A stretch of DNA of 64,000 bases from Synechococcaceae cyanobacterium SM2_3_1 (lineage in GTDB: Bacteria; Cyanobacteriota; Cyanobacteriia; Thermostichales; Thermostichaceae), in the NCBI GenBank assembly GCA_012030715.1, contig JAAUUJ010000003.1, positions 1-64,000 of the forward strand, written 5' to 3'. The notes under the pieces are model-generated. The model worked only from the letters and a program-made list of their open reading frames with translations, searched no databases and was not told where the DNA came from. Below, piece by piece: positions 10,758 through 20,172 of the stretch. The position numbers were made by a program, and so were the translations under genes. The stretch's first letter is position 1; the number at the start of each line of letters is the position of its first letter.

Positions 10758-12166
10758 CGGCTAGGGTGCCAGGTGCCGTGAAAGCTAAAAGGAATCGGGA
10801 CGGGCAAGTCCAGCACACACACAGGCCCTTCATGAAAATGATGGGTATCCCAGATCCAAACTCTGCTGAGATTTTTCTGAGCCTCAAATACAACGGAGAG
10901 GAGCCATCCCTGTTCCGGTTGAGAGGGATGGGGGGCAAAAATCATCTCGCTGGGATAGCAGCCATCACCAAGATCTGCTTTGGTTAAGGTTTCCTGCCGA
11001 TGATCATAAACACCCACCGTGGTGAATAACTCCCGTCCTACCTGCTGGGGTGAGCTATGGAGATTGAGGTAAGTTTGTGGGTGCAACGATCCCGTGAATT
11101 GGGGTTGCATGGTAGGAAATTCGCAACTCTCTGCAACCAGTGTGGTGCATGCTTTTAAGGCTGCGGTTTGGGGATCGATGAGCAAGCGCTTGAAGGTGCC
11201 TGGGGCAGCAGTATCAATGTCACCAGTGGGAACTTCGCTTAGAAATTGATTGGATCTAAAGTCAGGATATTGAATCAGATCAAGAACGATTTTACTTTCC
11301 TGATCGAGAAATCCATTGCAAAAATGCCATTGAAACCAGGGATCTGCTTCTCCCCAGCTGAAGGGTTGCAGGGTTTGGCGATCCACAACCAGCAGGCGTG
11401 TGGGCTGGTCCGGTTGCCATTGCAGGGCATCGCTGTAACTCTGAATTTGCAGTAACACAGGCCATAGCTGAAGCGTTAGGGGGGGAATACAGAAAATCAG
11501 ATAGGGTCCCGCCAGAACAAAGTCGTGCACAAAAGGAGACCCTGGAAGCAAGATCTGGCGCTGCTGTAGTAACTTGCCGCGAGCGTTGCTGCGATAGAGA
11601 TTCAGGGTGGCACTTCTGCCGAAACTGATGCCAAAGTTGTAGATCTCGCCAGTGACTGGATCCCGTTTGGGGTGAGCTGAGTAGGGGGTGGGGGGGGCCA
11701 GGTCATCCAGACCCAGAGTCTGCAGCGTGTCCAGATCGAGACGGTGAGGTCGGCCTGCTTCCCATAAGGGTAAAAGGCGATCCTCTAGAGCCAGGACTGA
11801 GGTGTTGGCTGCATTTTTAGGGGGTTTGCCCCATCGGGTCCAGAGCGAGCCAGGGGGTGTCATCCCATAGCCTCCCCATAAAAACCGATCGGCTTTACTT
11901 TCCTGCTGGTAGCCCAGCGTTTGGACATAGCGGTAGAGACTTCTGACTTTGCCTTCACCAAAATGCACTGCCAGGATCGCCCCATCCCCATCAAACCAAT
12001 GGTTAACCCGTTGCCCCCCCCGTTCTAGTCGTCCAGGACCATTGCGATAGAGGCTGCCCTGCAAGTCGGTGGGCAGAGTGCCGGAACTGGCCTGTAACTC
12101 AACGGGACCAAACTCCTGGCCAGGTTGAGCAATGGCTTTTGCCCACTCAGGTGCCGATGCTGGCAT
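10754..12166 (-). CDS. Carotenoid oxygenase family protein (RPE65/apocarotenoid 15,15'-oxygenase-like)
   Basis: LYRNGPGRLERGGQRVNHWFDGDGAI, HPKRDPVTGEIYNFGI, HDFVLAGPYLIF, WHFCNGFLD, PVPIPFSFHGTW. Confidence 0.92.
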   Translation of the reverse strand: MPASAPEWAKAIAQPGQEFGPVELQASSGTLPTDLQGSLYRNGPGRLERGGQRVNHWFDGDGAILAVHFGEGKVRSLYRYVQTLGYQQESKADRFLWGGYGMTPPGSLWTRWGKPPKNAANTSVLALEDRLLPLWEAGRPHRLDLDTLQTLGLDDLAPPTPYSAHPKRDPVTGEIYNFGISFGRSATLNLYRSNARGKLLQQRQILLPGSPFVHDFVLAGPYLIFCIPPLTLQLWPVLLQIQSYSDALQWQPDQPTRLLVVDRQTLQPFSWGEADPWFQWHFCNGFLDQESKIVLDLIQYPDFRSNQFLSEVPTGDIDTAAPGTFKRLLIDPQTAALKACTTLVAESCEFPTMQPQFTGSLHPQTYLNLHSSPQQVGRELFTTVGVYDHRQETLTKADLGDGCYPSEMIFAPHPSQPEQGWLLSVVFEAQKNLSRVWIWDTHHFHEGPVCVLDLPVPIPFSFHGTWHPSR

Positions 12167-12263
12167 GGGTATCCTTCCAACTCAAGCCTCACCCTACCTC
12201 AACTGGAGAAACTCTGGGGAGATAATGGTTAGGTAGCTGTTAGGTATTCTGATTTTGTAGGGG

Positions 12264-13396
12264 GTGATCATGCGCAGGAGTGGGTTTCTGCTTCCGATCT
12301 TGAGTTTGACCTTACTGGTGGAAGTCGTCTGGGCCCAATCAGAAGCAGTGTTGAGAGACGGGATCCGTCAGGCGGTGGAAGAGGGATCTCCAACCCGAGC
12401 TAACCTTTTGCTGGAGAGACTGGAGCAGCAGCATCCCAACAGTGCCCGCTCCGCCAGAAAAGAACTTTATAGCCTGTTGCTTGAAAGCGCAGTGAACAAT
12501 CAGGACTGGGAGCAGGCGATAAAAATCGTTCAAGATCTGCAGCAGATCAGTCCAGAAAACCGTGAAAGGCTGGCTACCTATTTGAATGACTTGCAGGCCC
12601 GCAGACAGGGGAGTCAGACAGGGTCTCGGGAACACCTCCGCTATTGGCTCAGGCAGCCCCTGATGCTGCTCCAGCGTCTGGATCTCCAACCCCAACTATC
12701 AATGTAGAACAGGTGTTTCTGCAAATTCAAACCAAACTGAACACAGAAGATCTGAATGGTGCTTTGACGGATTTGAACAATCTCATCAACTACCGACCGA
12801 AGCTGATCTCTGCCTATCTGCAGCGGGGGGCTCTCCAGTGGCGCTTGAGCCGTGTTGAGGAAGCTCTTGAGGACTGGACCGCTGTGCTCAACCTGGAGGC
12901 TAATCACCCCCAGGCTCTGAATAACCGTGCCGTTGCCCACCTGACTCTAGGCCAGCTCCCCGCCGCCCTGGCTGATCTGGATCAATTGATTGCTGTGGAT
13001 CCCCAATTTCCAGGAGCCTACTACAACCGTAGTCTTGTGCATAGCCGCATGGAGAACTATGAAGCAGCCCTTGCGGATGTCAGTGCAGCGCTAGATCAGG
13101 AGGTTGAGAATCCCGAGGTTTATCAGCTGCGGGGAATCGCTCGCTATTTTCTAGGGGATCAGCCAGGTGCGCTTGCAGATTTGAATCAGGCTCTGGAATT
13201 GGATCCAAACCGGGCCACTGCCCTGCAAAATCGAGGGTACATGCGGGTGGAGGCCGAAGATATGGAAGGACAGACAGACCTGCAAAAAGCACTGGAACTG
13301 GCACTTGAAGGGGATCAATTAGATCTCTACCGACAGGTGCTGGAATATCAACAGCAGGTGGCTGCTAGGAGGCAGAGTCAGGAGGAGGCACCCTAA
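12264..13396 (+). CDS. TPR-repeat protein with signal peptide; frame broken near 12620-12650
   Basis: N-terminal hydrophobic segment ending AQS; downstream frame has several TPRs (ALNNRAVAHLTLGQLPAALADLDQLIAVDPQFPGAYYNRS). Confidence 0.8.
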
Positions 13397-14654
13397 AATC
13401 CACGGTTGCGGGTCGCCCAGGGATGTTTAGCTGGCTAATTTGAGGATTGGCCCTGGCCATCACCTGCCCCTGACGAATCACATAGAGACAAACTGCTCGT
13501 AGTCGGATCGCCTCCACAGGATCACTGGCCTGCAGGATGTTCAAATTGGCCTGTTTACCCAGTGCAATTCCATAATCTTCAAGTCCCAGGATCCGAGCAG
13601 GTGCATCAGTGACAGCGGTAAAGCATTGCTGCATGGCCTTGACCCCCGTCATCTGGGCAACATGTAATCCCATGTGGGCGACTTCAAGCATGCTGGCACT
13701 ACCCAGGGGATACCAGGGATCGAGCACACAATCATGACCAAAGGCAACCGTGAGGCCCGCCCCCAACAATTCGGGAACTCGAGTCATGCCCCGCCGCTTA
13801 GGATAAGTATCCAGACGTCCCTGCAGCACAATATTGATCAGGGGATTGGCAACCACGGACAGTTCAGCCTCATGCATCAAGGTGATCAGTTTGCTGACAT
13901 AGGCGTTATCCATGGAGTGCATGGAAGTGAGATGGGATCCGGTGACACGTCCCTGCAATCCCAGCCTTTGGGTTTCGTAGGCAAGGGTTTCAACATGACG
14001 GGAGAGCGGATCATCGGTCTCATCACAGTGCATGTCCACCCGCAAGCCCCGCTCCGCTGCCAGTTCGCACAGAGCTCTGATGGATGCGCTTCCCTCTGCA
14101 TAGGTGCGTTCAAAGTGAGGGATGCCACCCACCACCTGCACACCCAAATCCAGGGCTTTCGTCAGAGTTGTCAAGGTGTGGGGGGAACGGAAATACCCAT
14201 CTTGAGGGAAGGCCACCAGCTGCAGATCTAGATAGGGTTTGACTTGCTGCCTGACAGCTAGAAGCGCCTCGACAGCTAGAAGTCGGAGGTCACAAACATC
14301 CACATGGGCACGGATGGCCTGGATCCCTCGGGCGACCGCCCAATCACAGTAGTTGAGAGCTCGTTCTTGAATTGCAGTCTGGGTCAGATCAGGCTTGAGC
14401 TCTCCCCAGAGGGCGATCCCCTCCAGCAGCGTTCCGGATTGATTCACCCTGGGATTGCCGTAGGAAAGGGTTGCATCCAGATGAAAATGTGCATCCACGA
14501 AGGGAGGAGCTGCCAGATATCCCTCAGCTTTAATTTCCTGACTACATTCCTGATCCAGATGGGGTTCAATGGCCACAAACTTTCCATCTGAAATACCGAG
14601 ATCCCAAAGGGACGGAGACTGCGGTAGACGTGCTTGCCGAATGATCAGGTCCAC
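13365..14654 (-). CDS. Amidohydrolase, cytosine deaminase-like
   Basis: PPFVDAHFHLDAT, HVDVCD, VDMHCDETDDP, GSHLTSMHS, VAFGHDCVLDPWYPLG. Confidence 0.88.
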   Translation of the reverse strand: MDLIIRQARLPQSPSLWDLGISDGKFVAIEPHLDQECSQEIKAEGYLAAPPFVDAHFHLDATLSYGNPRVNQSGTLLEGIALWGELKPDLTQTAIQERALNYCDWAVARGIQAIRAHVDVCDLRLLAVEALLAVRQQVKPYLDLQLVAFPQDGYFRSPHTLTTLTKALDLGVQVVGGIPHFERTYAEGSASIRALCELAAERGLRVDMHCDETDDPLSRHVETLAYETQRLGLQGRVTGSHLTSMHSMDNAYVSKLITLMHEAELSVVANPLINIVLQGRLDTYPKRRGMTRVPELLGAGLTVAFGHDCVLDPWYPLGSASMLEVAHMGLHVAQMTGVKAMQQCFTAVTDAPARILGLEDYGIALGKQANLNILQASDPVEAIRLRAVCLYVIRQGQVMARANPQISQLNIPGRPATVDFRVPPPDSAS

Positions 14655-14725
14655 GAAGAAGTCCCCATGTCATGGTGTAAACAGGAAAATATCCTCCAGA
14701 TCTTAGCCCCACAGAGCCATCAGGA

Positions 14726-14971
14726 TCAGGGTTTAGACAAGCCATGATGCAGGTAAAGTTGATTCACAGCCTGCCTCAGATCCCCAGCAGTTGCAGAGGG
14801 TTCGAACCCTAAAGGCAAGGTGACCCCCTCACTAATCAGATAAAAGCGGACGACATCGCAGGCTGCACGAATAACTTCTGCCGAGGGATTTTCACCCATG
14901 CTGAGTTCCAGCAAACAAGCCAGTGGCAGGACACGCGCATCCAGTTCGGATGTAAGCTTAAGATCAGCCAT
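14726..14971 (-). CDS. Hypothetical protein (81 aa)
   Basis: Clean ORF with ATG start; no motif recognised. Confidence 0.45.
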   Translation of the reverse strand: MADLKLTSELDARVLPLACLLELSMGENPSAEVIRAACDVVRFYLISEGVTLPLGFEPSATAGDLRQAVNQLYLHHGLSKP

Positions 14972-15122
14972 GGTGCCAGTACTTGTACAACCAGCTAATT
15001 TAATCTACTTAGCTTAAAGATATCAGTTGTTCAGAGAAAGTGAAATAGGAGGTCCTGGAGGGGCATAGTGGCCAATCTCTTTCCTCAACCCAGCCCTTAC
15101 TGAAGTAGGATTTGAACAGGAA

Positions 15123-18100
15123 TCAAAGAATTGCCCCCAACCGCTGTAGCGACAATTGGGTAGGGGGAGCAATTCCCAGGACTCCCCTCAAATTAAGACC
15201 CTCGTAGAGACGAGGCATGGTGATCTGACTGACACACTCTTGATTCTGGAGATCCCAGATCTTGATGATTTCATCGGCTCCTCCCGTAATGAGTTGCCGA
15301 GTGCCTGGTATGGGGATCAGAGCGTAGATGGTGCCTTCATGGGCATGCCATCGTTGAACTAGTGTCCCTGTTTCCCAGTTCCAGATCCACAGATCTCCTC
15401 CCGTTCCACAAGCCACGACTTCCTGACCATCTTGGGTGAAAGCCACTGCCCATACCCGATCTCGAGGACCTTCCAGAGTATTTAAGCATTGGCCATGATG
15501 CAGATCCCAAATTTTCACAGTCCGATCCAGACTTGTGCTGGCTAACAAATTTCCTTCGGGATGTAGAGCCAATCCTGAGACGGCTTGTTGATGCCCCGTC
15601 AGAACCTGCTCACAAATCCCTGTTTCAGCCTGCCACAGACGAATGCTGGTATCGTCACTGGCGCTGAGTAGACACTTGCCATCAGGGAGGAACAGTAAGG
15701 CCCAAATCCAGCAAGAGTGAGCCTGAATTACCCGCAGACAACGACTGCTTTGGGTATCCCAGATGCGGATGAATCCATCAATGGAGGCACTGGCTAGCAC
15801 TGGCCTGTGGGGGTTATGGGTGAGTGCCGAAACCATGCGTTGATGTCCCAGAAGCTGAGTGACGCAGGCCTTTTGAGAAAGATCCCAGATCTGGATTGCT
15901 GACTCTAAGGTGTTGGTGGCAATTTTGCCGGTGTGAGGGCAAATGGCGATGACGCTGGCCAGTGTGTTTGCATTCCCAAGCGTCTGCCGACAGGTTGGCC
16001 CCGACCAGACCCGCAGTTTCTGATCATCCCCCCCAACCACCAGTTCATGGGTCTCGGGTGTGAGCGCTAAACTTCTAACAATATTGGTAGTTCCCTTCAG
16101 GGTTCGCAAACAGATGCAGGTTTCCACATCCCAGATCCGAACGGTAGAATCTTCGCTGGCACTGGCCAGGTAGCTACCATCATGGCTAAACCGGACCGCA
16201 CGGACCCAATCTTTGTGTCCCCTCAACCACTGCAGACACTGTCCGGTGCTGACCTGCCAGAGACCGATCGAGCTATCCTGACTGCCACTGGCTAGCAGCG
16301 ACCCATCGGGACTGAAATTTAGAGCCATGATCCAGTGATGGTGCCCCGGAAAAATATGCAGACAGGATCGTGTTCTCAGGGACCAAAGGTAAATCAGACA
16401 GTTATCGTAGGCAACAGCCATCAGGTCTTGTGCAGGTGAAAGTGCTAGCGCCAGAACCGCTGCGGGCTGCGGCGGAAGGATCTCCAGCTGTTCACCAGAG
16501 ATCAGATCCCATCGGATCACCGATCCATCTTCTTTGCCGTTGTAAAGCTGAGTTCCGGCTGCATCCAATGTGAGGGCTCGGGGTGAACCATCATGTTCAA
16601 TAATTTGCTGAGACATCTTTCCAGAGCGGCAATCCCACAGACAAACCCGTTGGTCAACCCCGACAGAAATCAGAGTGTGGTTATCAGGCTGAAAGCAAAG
16701 ATTGCGGATCTGCCCCTCATGACCATGAAACTCCTGCACCAGATCTCCGCTGGGTATCTGCCAGAGATAAATTACCCAATCGGAACTGGCCGTTGCTAAC
16801 CATTTTCCGTCGGAACTAAAGGCAGTCGCCCAGACTTCCCCTTGATGTTTCCAATCAAACAGTTGGGCTCGCTCATCCTTGAGTGTCCAGAGAAAAACTT
16901 CTCCCTCTCCCCCGCCAGCGGCAAGCGTATGTTGGTGAGGGTGCCAGCATAAGGTAAAGACAGGACCAAATTTTTGGGCAAAAAGACAATGCAGTAACTC
17001 TGATGAAGAAAGATCCACCTCTGATAAATTGGTGGACTGAAAGGAAACAGAACGAATATATTGCCCGGAAAGCGGTAGCTGTTTCAGATCAATCTGCAAA
17101 GCGCGAGCGAGCTGAATCGAGTTGCTGGCAACATAACCCTGCCGTCTTTGTTCTCGCTCGATTTCTAATATATGGATCAGAGTGTCTTCTAACTGAGTGC
17201 CTCCCATCAAATGTTGCAGACGTTCACAAAGTGGTTGTAAAAGCATTTTCAGCTGATACTGCCGCACAAAATCAGGGGATTGGGCATAGACGACTGCCTG
17301 TTGGCGCCAGCAATGAAGTGATTGCTCCGAGAGTTCCTGAACCCAACGATCAACCAGCCGCTCACTAATATATTCCATAATTACCGCCTGCTGGGTGTAG
17401 CGGGTTTTCAGATCCGACTGGATCTCAATCAGTGAACGGCGCAGTAACGACTGTAGGGTTTCTAAAATAATCGAAGCGGAGAGGGCGGGTACGACAGAGC
17501 GGACAATATCATCAATCGAAACAGGCTCACGATGGATAGCGAGCCAGTACATTAAACTTTGCTCCAGAGCCGTTAGACGCTGAAACTGAGAGTCTAGAAC
17601 TGATCGAACCCCTTGAAACAAAGTACAGCCATGCTCAAGGAACAGGCCAATGTCCCCCCCAAATAGTTCGGTAATGCTGGTGGCAATTAATTTAAGGGCT
17701 AGAGGATTGCCTGAGTAATGATGAATTAACTGTGTCTTTTGTTCGAGGGAGCCCTGTAAGCCTTTGACTTCCAATAATTTGATGGTCTCTTCAACCTTAA
17801 GAGGTTCTAGAGGCAGGGTACGAATTGGCAATCCATCGCCTTCCAGTCCCGCTAATTCTAGAGGCTTTTCTCTGCTGGTAAGAATGACACAACTATTGTG
17901 ATTGAGTGCCCCAAGATGGTGGAAAAGATCTTCATAATCCTGATATCCCTTCCGATATTTTCCCACTGCCTGCCCAGGTTGAAAGAGGGATTCAAGGTTA
18001 TCCAGGATCAGGAGGATGCGTTGCTGACGGAGTTGCTGAATCACTTCCATGACGGTGGGCTGGGGGCAGGGGCGATCGACCATCACAGATAAGATGTCTG

Positions 18101-18617
18101 CCAGCAAACTTTCCAGTTCCGGTGCTGAACGCAAGGAGCGCCAGATTATGACCGCAAAATGGGGACGAAGTTGGGTCGCCAGCTGGACAGAGAGAGCCGA
18201 TTTGCCGATCCCTCCCATCCCCAGAAGTGTCACTAACCGACAGCCTTGCTCCAGGATCCATTCCTGCAAGCACTGCAACTCCTCAGAACGGCCAAAAAAA
18301 GTGCTGACATCGATGGCTTCACCCCAGTCTTCACGGGGTCCAGCTCCAGTCTGAGGTTGTAAATCGCTGGTATCAACGCCCAGGTTAAAGACGTTAAAGA
18401 GCCGCTCCAGGCTTTGTTTGTCCACTCCCTGACTGCGTCCGAAGATGCGGGCCACCGTCACTGGAGAAAGTTGGGCTTGCTCTCCCAGGTACTCAAGCGT
18501 ACACCGCTCCCCCAGTTCTTGCTCCAGTTGTCGACGAGCTTCCTCTAGACGAACATATCCTGGCAACGAAAGAACCATGCCTCGTTTACGACGGCCCTGC
18601 ACATACGACCCCATCAC
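15123..18617 (-). CDS. STAND NTPase: N-terminal HTH-like region + NB-ARC + WD40 repeats (1164 aa)
   Basis: VTLLGMGGIGKSALSVQLA (P-loop), ILLILDNLESLF (Walker B), many WD40 units (LASASEDSTVRIWDVETC, LLASTSLDRTVKIWDLHHGQ). Confidence 0.92.
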   Translation of the reverse strand: MMGSYVQGRRKRGMVLSLPGYVRLEEARRQLEQELGERCTLEYLGEQAQLSPVTVARIFGRSQGVDKQSLERLFNVFNLGVDTSDLQPQTGAGPREDWGEAIDVSTFFGRSEELQCLQEWILEQGCRLVTLLGMGGIGKSALSVQLATQLRPHFAVIIWRSLRSAPELESLLADILSVMVDRPCPQPTVMEVIQQLRQQRILLILDNLESLFQPGQAVGKYRKGYQDYEDLFHHLGALNHNSCVILTSREKPLELAGLEGDGLPIRTLPLEPLKVEETIKLLEVKGLQGSLEQKTQLIHHYSGNPLALKLIATSITELFGGDIGLFLEHGCTLFQGVRSVLDSQFQRLTALEQSLMYWLAIHREPVSIDDIVRSVVPALSASIILETLQSLLRRSLIEIQSDLKTRYTQQAVIMEYISERLVDRWVQELSEQSLHCWRQQAVVYAQSPDFVRQYQLKMLLQPLCERLQHLMGGTQLEDTLIHILEIEREQRRQGYVASNSIQLARALQIDLKQLPLSGQYIRSVSFQSTNLSEVDLSSSELLHCLFAQKFGPVFTLCWHPHQHTLAAGGGEGEVFLWTLKDERAQLFDWKHQGEVWATAFSSDGKWLATASSDWVIYLWQIPSGDLVQEFHGHEGQIRNLCFQPDNHTLISVGVDQRVCLWDCRSGKMSQQIIEHDGSPRALTLDAAGTQLYNGKEDGSVIRWDLISGEQLEILPPQPAAVLALALSPAQDLMAVAYDNCLIYLWSLRTRSCLHIFPGHHHWIMALNFSPDGSLLASGSQDSSIGLWQVSTGQCLQWLRGHKDWVRAVRFSHDGSYLASASEDSTVRIWDVETCICLRTLKGTTNIVRSLALTPETHELVVGGDDQKLRVWSGPTCRQTLGNANTLASVIAICPHTGKIATNTLESAIQIWDLSQKACVTQLLGHQRMVSALTHNPHRPVLASASIDGFIRIWDTQSSRCLRVIQAHSCWIWALLFLPDGKCLLSASDDTSIRLWQAETGICEQVLTGHQQAVSGLALHPEGNLLASTSLDRTVKIWDLHHGQCLNTLEGPRDRVWAVAFTQDGQEVVACGTGGDLWIWNWETGTLVQRWHAHEGTIYALIPIPGTRQLITGGADEIIKIWDLQNQECVSQITMPRLYEGLNLRGVLGIAPPTQLSLQRLGAIL

Positions 18618-18817
18618 CTCTGCCTCAAGATCGAAAAGTTATTAACGTTAAGCGACTGACACCATCAGTTTATCTTTCCTCATGTTCCTGATAGCAGCGG
18701 CTTTTTCCCCTCATTCTGGCCAGGATCCTTAACTTTAAGGCTTTCTGATCGATTTTTCATAGATATTTTCAAGGCAACTGAGCAAACTGTCTTCAGTCAT
18801 TTCGTTGAGACACGCTC

Positions 18818-19006
18818 ATGTTGAATCAAATCAACCTCTCCCAATTAAAAGAGTGGTGCCAGCAGCAGGCCGATCAAGTTCCCCAGGCATTAGAGTTAGT
18901 TTCTGCATCTTTTAGCAGAAGCCCAGAGGGTGCAGTTCCTGGACGGTGCATGGCTCCTGGACGTTGTATGGCCCCTGGACGTTGTATGGCTGCAGCTGCA
19001 TCCTGA
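18818..19006 (+). CDS. Predicted azol(in)e RiPP (TOMM/LAP) precursor peptide, 62 aa
   Basis: MLNQINLSQLKEWCQQQADQVPQALELVSASFSRSPEGAV-(PGRCMA)x3-AAAS, immediately upstream of E1-like, YcaO and SagB-type genes on the same strand. Confidence 0.8.
   Translation: MLNQINLSQLKEWCQQQADQVPQALELVSASFSRSPEGAVPGRCMAPGRCMAPGRCMAAAAS
18938..18991 (+). repeat. Three tandem 18-bp units encoding PGRCMA (candidate core repeats)
   Basis: CCTGGACGGTGCATGGCT / CCTGGACGTTGTATGGCC / CCTGGACGTTGTATGGCT; all nucleotide differences are synonymous. Confidence 0.95.
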
Positions 19007-19128
19007 GCTTATGCTCACTGAGTCTGATCCTTGGTTGACTGAATTATGCTAAATAAAGGGAGATCCGCTGCAGGTCAAGTTCATCTGTGGTGGATCTCAT
19101 TGTCTTTCGTTGAGGTCAAATTTCAGCC

Positions 19129-20172
19129 GTGACATGGTCTCTTCGTCCAGATCTCGATGTTTTTGAAATTCCCTACGGACTGGGACTACAGATTAAGGGT
19201 CGGCAACACCCGATTATTCTGCGTGGCAAGCACGTCTCTCCTGCCTGGGCCTACCTGAAAACTCAATTGGCAACAGGGGAAACACTGAAGCAGATGATTG
19301 AGCAATGCTCCGATCCCGATTTGCAGATGCATGTGCGCCAGTTGATTGAGGTCCTGAAAACTCAGGATGTACTGTTTTCTCCTTCTGTGGCGTCGGATCC
19401 TTCTTCCCCTGCAGATCTTGTTCAGCAACGGCAGCAGCTATTCTGGAATCGGCTGGGATTCCCTGATCGTTTGGAAGAGGTAGCACCTACCTGTTTCCTT
19501 GCTTCGGGTTTGTTTGGAGCCATCTGTGGTGAGCTGCTTTTTCAGTCTGGCGTGTCTCCCAACTACATTGCCCTGTGGGATGACGACGGAGCTGGGGAAG
19601 CCTACCTGAAGCCCTGGTGTTCCTCTGAGCAGCTAGTAAAGTTTGCCACAACTGATCCGTCTGGACTAACGACACAGTTAAGCGAGTGGAGAGATGAACT
19701 GGGCCTGATTGTCTGTTGTACCCGTCAGGGATCCCAGGAGATATTTGCTGCCCTCAACACCTTTTGTCTGGAGGAGCAAAAACGCTGGATCTATGCCAAC
19801 GAGGAGGCAGGAACCTTTAGGATTGGTCCCACCATTCTTCCCAGACAAACCGCTTGCTACACCTGCATGACTTTACGTCAGTCCAGCCGTGATCCCTTGG
19901 CCCTAGAAACGATCCTTTATGAACAAGCGCGAGGCCAGATCCGATCCTCTGGACAGACTTCGCTGCGGGGGGAACTGTTGGCTGGAGCAACCATGGCCGC
20001 TAGCCTTGTGGTGGTAGAGGTCTTGCGGATCCTACAGGGACAAATTCCCCAGTTACTCAACACCCAGATCCACCTGGAGCCCTGGGAATTACGTCAGAGA
20101 ATGCACCGCCTGTTGCCGGTTCCCCGTTGCCCCAGTTGTTATGCAGGTCATCTGGTGCTGCGCCATGTTTGA
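19129..20172 (+). CDS. TOMM leader-peptide-binding / E1-like cyclodehydratase partner protein
   Basis: RPDLDVFEIPYGLGLQIKGRQHPIILRGKHVSPAWAYLKTQLATGETL (RRE-like N-terminus), CYTCM...CPSC Cys pairs, gene order before YcaO; GTG start. Confidence 0.82.
   Translation: MTWSLRPDLDVFEIPYGLGLQIKGRQHPIILRGKHVSPAWAYLKTQLATGETLKQMIEQCSDPDLQMHVRQLIEVLKTQDVLFSPSVASDPSSPADLVQQRQQLFWNRLGFPDRLEEVAPTCFLASGLFGAICGELLFQSGVSPNYIALWDDDGAGEAYLKPWCSSEQLVKFATTDPSGLTTQLSEWRDELGLIVCCTRQGSQEIFAALNTFCLEEQKRWIYANEEAGTFRIGPTILPRQTACYTCMTLRQSSRDPLALETILYEQARGQIRSSGQTSLRGELLAGATMAASLVVVEVLRILQGQIPQLLNTQIHLEPWELRQRMHRLLPVPRCPSCYAGHLVLRHV

Noticed and set aside
14790-14825. AGGGTTCGAACCCT resembling a tRNA T-arm
   Set aside because: Lies within the 14726-14971 ORF (encodes GFEPSA) and no cloverleaf can be built around it.
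15150-18300. Repetitive plus-strand ORFs and nucleotide repeats
   Set aside because: Explained by WD40-repeat coding sequence on the minus strand.
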